From Akkermansia sp. (GTDB lineage: Bacteria; Verrucomicrobiota; Verrucomicrobiia; Verrucomicrobiales; Akkermansiaceae): DNA of 5,930 nucleotides. The notes under the pieces were generated by a model, which had not been told where the DNA came from, did no database searches, and saw only the letters and a list, made by a program, of their open reading frames with translations. Made by a program: the position numbers and the translations under genes. Below, in pieces: positions 1-5,930 of this stretch; positions within the stretch are counted from its first letter, which is position 1, and the number at the start of each line of letters is the position of its first letter. The stretch lies in NCBI GenBank assembly GCA_020047775.1, contig JAIFNK010000062.1:1-5930 (forward strand), written 5' to 3'.

Positions 1-618
1 CCAAGGATGCTGCGTGTCCAAGCCGAGGAACCCGTGATTGTGCCAGAAGCGCATCAAGGTCCGTGCCGGAAACTCCTCGATCCGCTCGGGCGGACTGGAC
101 CACACCGCCGCCGCCATCGGCGAGAGATACCAGTGGAGGAAGTCGTTTCCGTAACCACGGACTTTCACATACTCACGCAGCGACATGTCGCCGAATACCG
201 GATTCGCCAATTCCTCCACAGTCTCGCGGTTGAAGCGGTTGATCTGGGCAAGCATCCGCCAGTATCGCGGACTGAAGAGGTTTTTGCGCTGGCCGAATAA
301 CAGATTCAGGCTGCCGCCGTTGAACTCAATCCCGTCGGCGGCATGTTTGACGCTGAAGGACATGGAAGTCGGCTTGGTGGTGACATCCAGCTCGCGGAAC
401 AAACGCGTCAGCAGCGGATAGGTCACCTCGTTGTAAACCATGAAGCCGGTATCCACCGGAATTTGGTGTATCCCCTCATCGACCATCACCGTGTGGGAAT
501 GCCCGCCCACGCGGTCGTCCTTTTCAAAGACGGTCACGTCATGGGTCCGGCTCAGGAAATGAGCACTGGCCATCCCCGAGATTCCCGATCCTACAATCGC
601 GATGCGTTGGCGGTTCAT
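1..618 (-). CDS. FAD/NAD-binding amine-oxidase-like flavoprotein (COG2907 type), 3' end off the left edge
   Basis: Reading from the ATG at 618 toward position 1 gives 206 open codons with no stop, so the C-terminal half is missing (family members are roughly 420-450 residues). The N-terminus is a dinucleotide-binding Rossmann fold: GSGISG at residues 10-15 (GxGxxG), the ribose-binding acidic residue Glu32 in [16 protein letters not shown], and the RxGG motif at 36-39 typical of flavin amine oxidases. Further family-like segments are [13 protein letters not shown] (56-68) and the [16 protein letters not shown] region near residue 165. I assign it to the COG2907 'NAD/FAD-binding protein' family, not to true monoamine oxidases. 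The substrate is not established from sequence. Family members are often encoded beside Cfa-like methyltransferases and DUF1365 proteins, suggesting oxidation or modification of unsaturated acyl chains. The start overlaps the desaturase stop (ATGA) and has no visible Shine-Dalgarno, so translation is probably coupled. It is likely cytoplasmic or membrane-peripheral, since no signal peptide is seen. Confidence 0.88.
   Translation of the reverse strand, partial: MNRQRIAIVGSGISGMASAHFLSRTHDVTVFEKDDRVGGHSHTVMVDEGIHQIPVDTGFMVYNEVTYPLLTRLFRELDVTTKPTSMSFSVKHAADGIEFNGGSLNLLFGQRKNLFSPRYWRMLAQINRFNRETVEELANPVFGDMSLREYVKVRGYGNDFLHWYLSPMAAAVWSSPPERIEEFPARTLMRFWHNHGFLGLDTQHPW
615..618 (-). other. ATGA stop/start overlap coupling the desaturase to the flavoprotein
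   Basis: The plus-strand bases tcat read ATGA on the minus strand. TGA ends the desaturase frame and ATG opens the flavoprotein frame. The bases just upstream (CAGAACCCCGC) contain no purine-rich ribosome binding site, so re-initiation by terminating ribosomes is the likely way the second gene is translated. This supports co-expression, and probably matched stoichiometry, of the two proteins. Confidence 0.8.
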
Positions 619-1598
619 GCGGGGTTCTGTTGGGACGAGCGCCCTGCCGTGCCTTCTTCCAGCACGGCACGCGGAACAGGCCGCAGGTCCCAGATCAGTC
701 CGGTCCACGACAACATCCTGAGCCCGTAGTAGGTCAGGTCCATTTCCCACCAGCGGAACCCCTGCCGCACCGAGTGCGGGTAGCGGTGGTGGTTGTTATG
801 CCAGCCTTCGCCCAGCGTGATGAAGGTCAGCAGCCAACTGTTGCGGCTGTCGTCATCCGTTTCGTAACGGCGCTTGCCCCAGACGTGGGCGAGGGAGTTG
901 ATGAAGAGCGTGCCGTGGAGCAGCACGGTGGTGCTGATGAAGAAGGTCCAGATGAAGAACTGCCCGACGGTCACGCCTAGCGAAGGGAAGAAGGTTTCCA
1001 ACACCCAACCGATTGCGAGCATCAGCAGTCCGTAGGCGAACGGCACCGTTTGGTCATAGCGGTTGAGGAAAACCAGCTCCGGGTATTTGCTCAGGTCCGG
1101 GATGCTCTTGTAAGCAGTCGGGAAATTTTTCATCGAGGTCAGCCAGCCGATGTGCGACCAGAGAAACCCGCTGACGACGGGCGAATGAATGTCCTCCTCG
1201 TGGTCCGAATGCTTGTGGTGATGGCGGTGCGTCGCGGCCCACCACAGCGGTCCGCGCTGCATCGAGCTGTTACCGATCACCGCGAAGAGGAACTGCACGA
1301 AGCGCGATGTCTTGAACGTCTTGTGCGAGAAATACCGGTGATAGAACCCCGTGATGGCGAACATCCGGATGATGTAGAGAAACACCGCCGCACCCGCCGC
1401 CACGGGACTGAATCCCACCCAGAAGACGGCCAGGCAGCCGAGATGCAGGAAAATGAACGGCAAGGTCCGCTGCCAGTTCACCTTCTCGGGAAGCTCCGAG
1501 GGGTCCGGCAGCCCCTCCCGGCGGAAATCCGAGTCCAGCCACTGGCAGATCGTTAGAACAAATGTCCCCCAAGCACTCATTTCCTTTTTGTATTCCAT
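615..1598 (-). CDS. membrane fatty acyl (acyl-CoA delta-9 type) desaturase
   Basis: This complete 327-residue integral membrane di-iron desaturase belongs to the FA_desaturase / stearoyl-CoA desaturase family, which inserts a cis double bond into an acyl chain using O2 and reduced electron carriers. All three histidine boxes are present: HRYFSH (87-92, HX4H), HRHHH (124-128, followed by His130) and HNNHH (267-271, within [12 protein letters not shown]). The conserved NSLAH (234-238) and His228 are also there. Hydrophobic segments at about 45-63, 65-86, 186-204 and 211-228 fit the usual hairpin topology. There is no fused cytochrome b5 domain, as is normal for bacterial members, so a separate ferredoxin-like donor is needed. 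It starts 13 bases after the NTF2-like gene and overlaps the flavoprotein start, so it is the middle gene of an operon. The ATG at 1598 has only a weak upstream purine run. Met7 is a possible alternative start, but the AGGA before it is too close. Regiospecificity and acyl-CoA versus phospholipid substrate cannot be told from sequence. Confidence 0.93.
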   Translation of the reverse strand: MEYKKEMSAWGTFVLTICQWLDSDFRREGLPDPSELPEKVNWQRTLPFIFLHLGCLAVFWVGFSPVAAGAAVFLYIIRMFAITGFYHRYFSHKTFKTSRFVQFLFAVIGNSSMQRGPLWWAATHRHHHKHSDHEEDIHSPVVSGFLWSHIGWLTSMKNFPTAYKSIPDLSKYPELVFLNRYDQTVPFAYGLLMLAIGWVLETFFPSLGVTVGQFFIWTFFISTTVLLHGTLFINSLAHVWGKRRYETDDDSRNSWLLTFITLGEGWHNNHHRYPHSVRQGFRWWEMDLTYYGLRMLSWTGLIWDLRPVPRAVLEEGTAGRSSQQNPA

Positions 1599-1611
1599 CT
1601 TGCGATTCCGA

Positions 1612-2235
1612 TCAATTGGATTTCAGACGCTTGCTCACATAGCCGACAGCCCCGCCGATGACAGGCAGATGGGCGTAGAAGTTTTTGCCAGAGTCCCAGA
1701 AATCCTGATGGAACGCGACTTTCCCGTCCCGGTTGAAACGCACCTGGCTGATGCCCACCGAGGTCACCGGCTTCCCGCCGCTCAGCGCGGGTGCGGCGAA
1801 TTTCATGGTCCAACGGACGTAATAGTCGTTTCCAGACCTCGCCACGTCATCGACGGTCACGTGATAGTCCGTCATGGTTTCGCTGGTCTTGATGAAATAC
1901 GCTTCGATCTCCGCCGCCCCGTGATGCACCGCCAGCGTGTCGTCCAGATAGGCATCGGCGGAATAGACCTGGAGGGTGTTTTCACGGACGTATTTCACAT
2001 CGCCGATGCCCTGGAGAAACGAGGTGAAGCGCTGGAGCGCCGCCTTTTCGCCCGGACCACCCGCCTCCAAGCCGCTGGAAACCACCTTCTCCATGCTGCT
2101 GCGATAGAGCGCGACGTTCTCCGCGGACCGGTTCGGGGCGGCACACGAATTCAGCAGGAAAAACACCGCGCACAAGGCCACGAGCAGGCCGGCGACAAAG
2201 GTGGCGAAGGGGTGGAAAATGATCGATAAAAACAT
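1612..2235 (-). CDS. membrane-anchored NTF2/SnoaL-like protein, possible lipoprotein
   Basis: From the ATG at 2235 this encodes 207 residues. The N-terminus is strongly hydrophobic (residues 10-28) and ends in LLNSCAAP (27-34), which resembles a lipobox with Cys31 as the lipidated residue. The n-region lacks Lys/Arg, so a plain membrane anchor is also possible. The remainder reads as an NTF2/SnoaL-like cone fold: a helical N-terminal part with a nuclear-transport-factor-like body (YSADAYLDDTLAVHHGAAEI, then DYHVTVDDV and YYVRWTMKFA), and a basic C-terminal tail after HQDFWDSG (176-183), FYAHLPVIGG and SKRLKSN. NTF2-like proteins of this kind occur near flavoprotein/Cfa lipid-modification gene sets in other bacteria (recalled family context). 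The frame stays open upstream to an ATG at 2391, but those 52 extra residues look like translated non-coding DNA and would run into the divergent gene's leader, so I prefer 2235. No strong Shine-Dalgarno precedes it. Catalytic function, if any, is unknown. It is probably the first gene of the operon. Confidence 0.78.
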   Translation of the reverse strand: MFLSIIFHPFATFVAGLLVALCAVFFLLNSCAAPNRSAENVALYRSSMEKVVSSGLEAGGPGEKAALQRFTSFLQGIGDVKYVRENTLQVYSADAYLDDTLAVHHGAAEIEAYFIKTSETMTDYHVTVDDVARSGNDYYVRWTMKFAAPALSGGKPVTSVGISQVRFNRDGKVAFHQDFWDSGKNFYAHLPVIGGAVGYVSKRLKSN

Positions 2236-2453
2236 CGTGCCGTGCTTTCGCCCCGCATTTTTGCCCGCGCAAGGGGAAATCAACGGGAAGTCCAAGGGGA
2301 GGCAGACACCACGGAATCCGCCATGGCCTAATCGGCGACAAGGAGCAGTAATCCGACCGCTGCGTGAAATCACTCGACCCGCCCACGGCACTGATTTCCA
2401 TGCATTCGATTTGTCATCGGGCTGATGTCTGCCAATGCTTCCGGAAATCCATG
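2236..2453. promoter_or_regulatory. divergent intergenic region between the lipid operon and the esterase
   Basis: This 218-base stretch separates two outward-reading genes and so should hold both promoters. On the plus strand TTGTCA at 2411-2416 has a possible but poor -10 (AATGCT, 2434-2439) at 17-base spacing. I do not consider it convincing, because the transcript would begin almost at the start codon. On the minus strand I saw no good -35/-10 pair. The only notable structure is the phased octamer cluster at 2270-2300. Open frames that cross this region in both directions have signal-less, low-complexity translations and are not credible gene extensions. Confidence 0.5.
2270..2300 (+). 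repeat. three phased CAA(G/C)GGGA octamers, candidate operator
   Basis: CAAGGGGA occurs at 2270-2277 and 2293-2300, with CAACGGGA at 2281-2288 between them. The start-to-start distances are 11 and 12 bases, so all three face the same side of the helix. A degenerate fourth copy, CAAGGAGC, begins at 2339, 46 bases (about four turns) further on. The cluster lies 35-65 bases upstream of the NTF2-like start codon, where a repressor or activator of the minus-strand operon could bind. No regulator gene is visible in the window, so this is only a candidate and could be a chance purine-rich cluster. Confidence 0.35.
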
Positions 2454-4427
2454 ATGTCCCGATTAAGCCAGTCAGCCCTGACTCTTGCTGTTCTGTTGTC
2501 AGGCAGCCCGCGACTCAGCGCTGCGGGTGAAAAACCGCTTCTGCACCCGCTCTTTACCGACCATGCCGTGCTGCAACGCGGGCGCGCCGTGCCGGTCTGG
2601 GGGTGGGCGGCCACAAATGCCACGGTCACCGTGCGCTTCGCGAATCAGACGAAACAAGCGAATGTCGGCGCCGATGGCCGGTGGAGTTGCTCGCTGGACC
2701 CGCTTGAGGCCTCGTTCGAGAGCCGCACGCTCACGGTGGAAGCCGCCCCGGCCGGCACCCGTGCCGAGGCGCGGGATCTGTTGGTCGGCGATGTCTGGCT
2801 CTGCTCCGGCCAGTCGAACATGGAAATGGGCATCACCCTTTGCCTGGAGGACGAGGAAATCGCCAAGGCGGATCACCCGAATCTGCGCCTGCTCACGGTG
2901 CCCCACCACATCGCCTACGCACCGCAGGACACCTTCGCGGGATGCTGGAAACGCTGCACCCCGCAATCCGTGCGCGAAGACGGCTGGGGCGGATTTTCCG
3001 CTACCGCCTACTTTTTCGGCAAGCAGTTGCAACAAGAACTCGGCATCCCGATCGGACTCATCCACTCGTCATGGGGTGGCACGGTGGCGGAAGCGTGGAC
3101 CAGCGGTCCCGCGCTGAAGCCGTTTGCGAAATTCCAGCCACAACTCAAGTCGGTCCGCACCATCGGCACATCGACCGCCGCGGCCCCCGTGCGCGATGCG
3201 ATGAATGCCTGGTTTCTCCAACATGACCCCGGCACCGCCAAAAAATGGGAAAAGGAAGAAACCGATGCCTCAGGCTGGCGGCAAGTCACCCTGCCTGGCA
3301 CCTGGACCGATTGCGGTGCGCCCGGCTACGAAGGCGTGGTCTGGATCCAACGCCAGTTCGACCTGCCCGCCGACTGGTCGAATCAACCGTTAGTCATCCA
3401 GCTCGGCATCATCAGCGACACCGACACCACTTGGCTGAACGGCAAGGAAATCGGGCAGACGGACTCGTTTGAAACCGCGCGGCGCTACACGGTTCCTGCG
3501 GGCATCGCCAAGAGCGGCAGAAACGTGATCACGCTGCGCATCACCAATGCCGGAGGCGGCGGCGTTGATGACAAGCAGATGCCGATGCTCATCCACCCGG
3601 TGGGTGCGGAAAACGCGGCGATCCCATTGTCCGGGCCATCGAGGTTCCAGGAAACCGCGAGGCTGGCCGAAACAGGCCGACCGCTGGCGGGCAACCCGAA
3701 TGTTCCCAGCGTCCTTTATAACGGCATGATTGCTCCGTTACTGCCCTGCTCTCTCACCGGTGCCATCTGGTATCAGGGCGAGGCCAATGCGTCCCGTGCC
3801 TATCAATACCGCAGCTTGCTGCCCGCGTTGATCCGCGACTGGCGCCAGCGGTTCGGCACGGATGATCTGGCGTTCCACATCGTCTCGCTCGCCAACTACG
3901 AGGCGGCGGCCGATCAACCGCGCGACCACGAGTGGGCCGAGTTGCGCGAGGCCCAGGCGATGACCGCCAAGACGGTGCCCCATTGCGGATTGGCCGTGGC
4001 CATCGACATCGGCGAGGCCGGCGACATCCACCCGAAAAACAAACGCGAAGTCGGCCGCAGGCTTGCCTTGAGCGCGCTTGCCAGCACCTATGCCAAATCC
4101 GTCAGCGGCTCAGGCCCGTGGTTCCGCTCGATCGATGTGGAAGGTGACCGCATTCGCATCCATTTCGACCACACCGCTGGCGGACTCCTCCTGAAGGAAC
4201 CCTCCGCCCGCAGTTTCGCCATCGCCGGCGAGGACCGCAAGTTCGTCTGGGCGAATGCCACGCTCGATGGAACATCCGTCGTGCTGTCATCCCCTGTCGT
4301 GCCCAAGCCGGTCGCAGTGCGCCATGCATGGGATAGCAACCCGCAAGCCAGCCTATACAACGGTGCCGGGCTCCCCGCCGTGCCCTTCCGCAGTGACGAC
4401 TGGCCGGGAATGACCGGGCCACGTTGA
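2454..4427 (+). CDS. secreted sialate O-acetylesterase-like enzyme (SGNH/SASA family) with beta-sandwich insert
   Basis: This 657-residue exported carbohydrate esterase probably hydrolyses O-acetyl groups on sialic acids or related acetylated glycans. A signal peptide covers about residues 1-24 (hydrophobic LTLAVLLSG, then SAA before GEK). An N-terminal beta domain begins at HPLFTDHAVLQR (31-42). The SGNH-type catalytic core follows, with nucleophile Ser121 in SGQSNMEM, a Gly-rich loop HSSWGGTVAEAW (204-215), IWYQGEAN with Glu443, and Asp524/His526 in GDIHPKNK as the acid and base of the triad. A galactose-binding-like jelly-roll (about 265-385, with GTWTD, VWIQRQFDLP and TTWLNGKEIG) interrupts the catalytic domain, as in many PVC and Bacteroidota members. 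The C-terminal LYNGAGLPAVPFRSDDW is typical of the family. All key residues are present and the length is normal. Tandem ATGs lie at 2451 and 2454. I chose 2454 because GGAAA at 2443-2447 is better spaced from it. The upstream ATG at 2364 would put 30 implausible residues before the signal peptide. The natural substrate could instead be acetylated xylan or another glycan. Confidence 0.9.
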   Translation: MSRLSQSALTLAVLLSGSPRLSAAGEKPLLHPLFTDHAVLQRGRAVPVWGWAATNATVTVRFANQTKQANVGADGRWSCSLDPLEASFESRTLTVEAAPAGTRAEARDLLVGDVWLCSGQSNMEMGITLCLEDEEIAKADHPNLRLLTVPHHIAYAPQDTFAGCWKRCTPQSVREDGWGGFSATAYFFGKQLQQELGIPIGLIHSSWGGTVAEAWTSGPALKPFAKFQPQLKSVRTIGTSTAAAPVRDAMNAWFLQHDPGTAKKWEKEETDASGWRQVTLPGTWTDCGAPGYEGVVWIQRQFDLPADWSNQPLVIQLGIISDTDTTWLNGKEIGQTDSFETARRYTVPAGIAKSGRNVITLRITNAGGGGVDDKQMPMLIHPVGAENAAIPLSGPSRFQETARLAETGRPLAGNPNVPSVLYNGMIAPLLPCSLTGAIWYQGEANASRAYQYRSLLPALIRDWRQRFGTDDLAFHIVSLANYEAAADQPRDHEWAELREAQAMTAKTVPHCGLAVAIDIGEAGDIHPKNKREVGRRLALSALASTYAKSVSGSGPWFRSIDVEGDRIRIHFDHTAGGLLLKEPSARSFAIAGEDRKFVWANATLDGTSVVLSSPVVPKPVAVRHAWDSNPQASLYNGAGLPAVPFRSDDWPGMTGPR

Positions 4428-4436
4428 AACGGGAGC

Positions 4437-5930
4437 CTACTTCACCAGTTCCATCAGCTTTGCATAATCCGTCACGATCTCGTAGCGGACTTGGTCCGAG
4501 GTGATCTTGGTGAAAAACTTTCTGGCACACTCGATCTTGCATTCCTCGATTTTTCGCAGCTCCATGCTGGACATGCTGCCTTTGGTTTCGGCGATGAAGT
4601 AGATGTGTTTCACTTTGCCTTCTTCGAATGCGATGGCCCAGTCGGGATTGTAGTCGCCGACAGGTGTGGGGATGGAGAATCCTCGCGGCAGCTTGGCATA
4701 GACGACGATCTCCCGGCTGGTATCGAGTTCCTTCACGAAGTTCTTCTCGTTGGTGGAATCCGTGAAGACGTAGTCGTAAATGTGCCGGTTGGGCGTGGCG
4801 ACGGCCTTGCTGAAATCCTCTTTCGCCTTCGCGGCGGTGAAGATGTCGGATGAATGGGTGTCGTCCACCGGGTTGTAGGCGAGGTGTTCGATGATGACCG
4901 TGGCCTTTTGCTCGTTGATGATCCGGGCGGCATTGAGCAGGAAATCCTCGGGATTCACGCTGTATTGGCCAAAGGTGTCGAAGCGGATGCCTTGCAGGAT
5001 CGCTGCAACGGTGCTGCGGGTGAGCTTCGTGGTCTCTGCAATCTTGCCCAGCAGGTCGTATTTCACCTGCGACTTGATGGATTTACGGTTGTACTCCGTC
5101 ACGTTGTCCTTCAGCACGAAGGCATCTCCGCTCTTCAGATCATCGAATGACGCCTGCTCGGTTTGTTCGCCGCGTTGGATCGTGTATTGCAGCGGGCTGA
5201 TTTTCAGTTCCTTGTCGAGCGCCTTGACGCACTTGCCTACCAGCTCGTCCGTTTCGAAGTGGACGCTGTAAACGGCCTTGCGGTTGATCTTGTTCCACAG
5301 GTCCTTGAATTCCTGTTTCTGATAGTTCGCATTGAGTGGATTCACCCGCTTCTTGCGCTCGTCGGTGAATTGATCCGCTAGATCCGCATCGCTGAAGACG
5401 CTGTCGATCAGTTTGAAAACCTGCTCGGCATACGGTGCCAGCTCTGCCGGAAGGGCGGCGATGGAACCGTCTTTTTTGGCATCGTGGTATTTGTCCACGA
5501 TGCGTTTCTCGAAGTCCACATAGCCATTCTGGATCAGGTAAAACTCGATCTGGCTGGCCATGCGCGGAATCACCGCGACATCGCCGGTGTCCATCTTGAG
5601 CAGCTTGCCGGTGAAATACTTTTCCGTGGCGAACCTCGGCCGTGCGGTGAGCGACTCGCTGATGTCCTTCTGCAGCGCCGTGACGAAATCCTTGTAACTC
5701 TCGCTCGCCACCACGGTCAGCACGTTCACGTCGTGGACGATGGCCGGGTGGTCGATGCGGTCGCCGTTCTGGTTCACGCAGAGGCGCAATCCACGACCGA
5801 CTTCCTGGCGACGGGTCACCGTGTTGTCACTGTGCTTCAGCGTGCAAATCACGAATACGTTCGGATTGTCCCATCCCTCGCGCAGGGCGGAGTGGGAGAA
5901 GATGAAGCGGGCCGGTTCGCGGAAGGAAAG
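4437..5930 (-). CDS. res: type III restriction enzyme Res subunit (helicase-nuclease), 5' end off the right edge
   Basis: The frame is open from the right edge to a TAG at 4437-4439, giving 497 visible residues, about the C-terminal half of a protein usually near 900-1000 residues. Numbering from the edge, helicase superfamily 2 motif V appears as SHSALREGWDNPNVF (12-26) and motif VI as RRQEVGRGLRL (40-50), with the arginine finger region at Arg46/Arg49. A long linker follows. Near the C-terminus is a PD-(D/E)XK endonuclease site: Pro429-Asp430 in DYNPDW, then Glu448-Thr-Lys450 in FIAETKGS. Res subunits couple ATP-driven diffusion along DNA to cleavage, and act with a Mod methyltransferase that recognises an asymmetric site. 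Because res normally follows mod, mod should lie to the right of this window. An internal GTG at 5852 is not the start, since conserved motif V lies upstream of it. GC is lower than in neighbouring genes. The gene converges on the esterase with only 9 bases between stops. No frameshift or missing catalytic residue is seen in the visible part. Confidence 0.93.
   Translation of the reverse strand, partial: LSFREPARFIFSHSALREGWDNPNVFVICTLKHSDNTVTRRQEVGRGLRLCVNQNGDRIDHPAIVHDVNVLTVVASESYKDFVTALQKDISESLTARPRFATEKYFTGKLLKMDTGDVAVIPRMASQIEFYLIQNGYVDFEKRIVDKYHDAKKDGSIAALPAELAPYAEQVFKLIDSVFSDADLADQFTDERKKRVNPLNANYQKQEFKDLWNKINRKAVYSVHFETDELVGKCVKALDKELKISPLQYTIQRGEQTEQASFDDLKSGDAFVLKDNVTEYNRKSIKSQVKYDLLGKIAETTKLTRSTVAAILQGIRFDTFGQYSVNPEDFLLNAARIINEQKATVIIEHLAYNPVDDTHSSDIFTAAKAKEDFSKAVATPNRHIYDYVFTDSTNEKNFVKELDTSREIVVYAKLPRGFSIPTPVGDYNPDWAIAFEEGKVKHIYFIAETKGSMSSMELRKIEECKIECARKFFTKITSDQVRYEIVTDYAKLMELVK

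Noticed and set aside
1050..1556. Plus-strand open frame of 168 codons opposite the desaturase
   Set aside because: It is a shadow of the histidine-box coding region with no motif of its own.
1453..2229. Plus-strand open frame of 258 codons opposite the desaturase 5' end and the NTF2-like gene
   Set aside because: It is antisense to two genes with strong family motifs. Its translation is rich in Arg/His/Gly/Asp, as expected from an antisense GC-rich frame, with no recognisable domain.
2236..2391. Longer N-terminus of the NTF2-like protein from the ATG at 2391
   Set aside because: The extra 52 residues are Arg/Gly/Pro-rich with no signal character and would bury the hydrophobic anchor. They also cover the phased octamer cluster and overlap the divergent leader.
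2411..2439. TTGTCA with 17-base spacing to AATGCT as a sigma-70 promoter for the esterase
   Set aside because: The -10 matches the consensus at only three of six positions, and the implied transcription start is within about 10 bases of the start codon.
2364..2453. Longer N-terminus of the esterase from the ATG at 2364
   Set aside because: The 30 extra residues (several Cys and His) would sit before an otherwise standard signal peptide, and the GGAAA at 2443 fits the downstream ATG pair better.
2485..3117. Plus-strand open frame of 210 codons inside the esterase
   Set aside because: It is in a shifted frame within the esterase, Arg/Pro/Ser-rich and without family similarity, typical of GC-rich out-of-frame translation.
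4401..4421. Inverted repeat TGGCC...GGCCA near the esterase stop as a possible terminator
   Set aside because: It has only a 5-base stem with an 11-base loop, lies inside the coding sequence, and is not followed by a T tract, so it does not qualify as an intrinsic terminator.
4437..5852. Treating the GTG at 5852 as the start of a short 471-residue gene
   Set aside because: The frame continues upstream to the window edge and encodes helicase motif V (ALREGWDNPNVF), so the gene is cut by the window and does not begin there.

Overview
The window is one end of a GC-rich bacterial chromosome segment carrying five protein genes, two of them cut by the window edges. No RNA gene, CRISPR array, insertion sequence or origin was seen. 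The organism is probably a member of the Verrucomicrobiota or a related PVC lineage. This is inferred from the high GC, the secreted sialate O-acetylesterase with a beta-sandwich insert (a type abundant in glycan-degrading Planctomycetota, Verrucomicrobiota and Bacteroidota), and the near absence of clear Shine-Dalgarno sequences. No marker gene fixes the taxonomy.

Layout. Positions 2235 down to 1, minus strand, look like one operon for membrane or fatty-acid modification. It reads, in order of transcription: a membrane-anchored NTF2/SnoaL-like protein (1612-2235); a three-histidine-box fatty acyl desaturase (615-1598), 13 bases further on; and a COG2907-type FAD/NAD-binding amine-oxidase-like flavoprotein (1-618, C-terminus off the left edge), which overlaps the desaturase stop by an ATGA. 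From general knowledge, COG2907 flavoproteins and small NTF2-like proteins often sit with DUF1365 and cyclopropane-fatty-acyl-phospholipid synthase-like methyltransferase genes. The operon may therefore continue off the left edge with such genes, acting on unsaturated acyl chains.

Positions 2236-2453 are a 218-base divergent intergenic region. It holds three helically phased copies of a CAA(G/C)GGGA octamer (2270-2300), a candidate operator. On the plus strand, 2454-4427 encodes a complete exported sialate O-acetylesterase-like enzyme of 657 residues, which probably removes acetyl groups from sialic acids or other glycans outside the cytoplasm.

Only 9 bases after its stop, on the opposite strand, lies the 3' end of a type III restriction enzyme Res subunit gene (4437-5930). 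It carries helicase motifs V and VI and a C-terminal PD-(D/E)XK nuclease. Its hand-sampled GC (about 52%) is well below that of the esterase (about 65-70%), which suggests an acquired defence locus with its edge near 4430. The mod methyltransferase gene would be expected to the right of the window.
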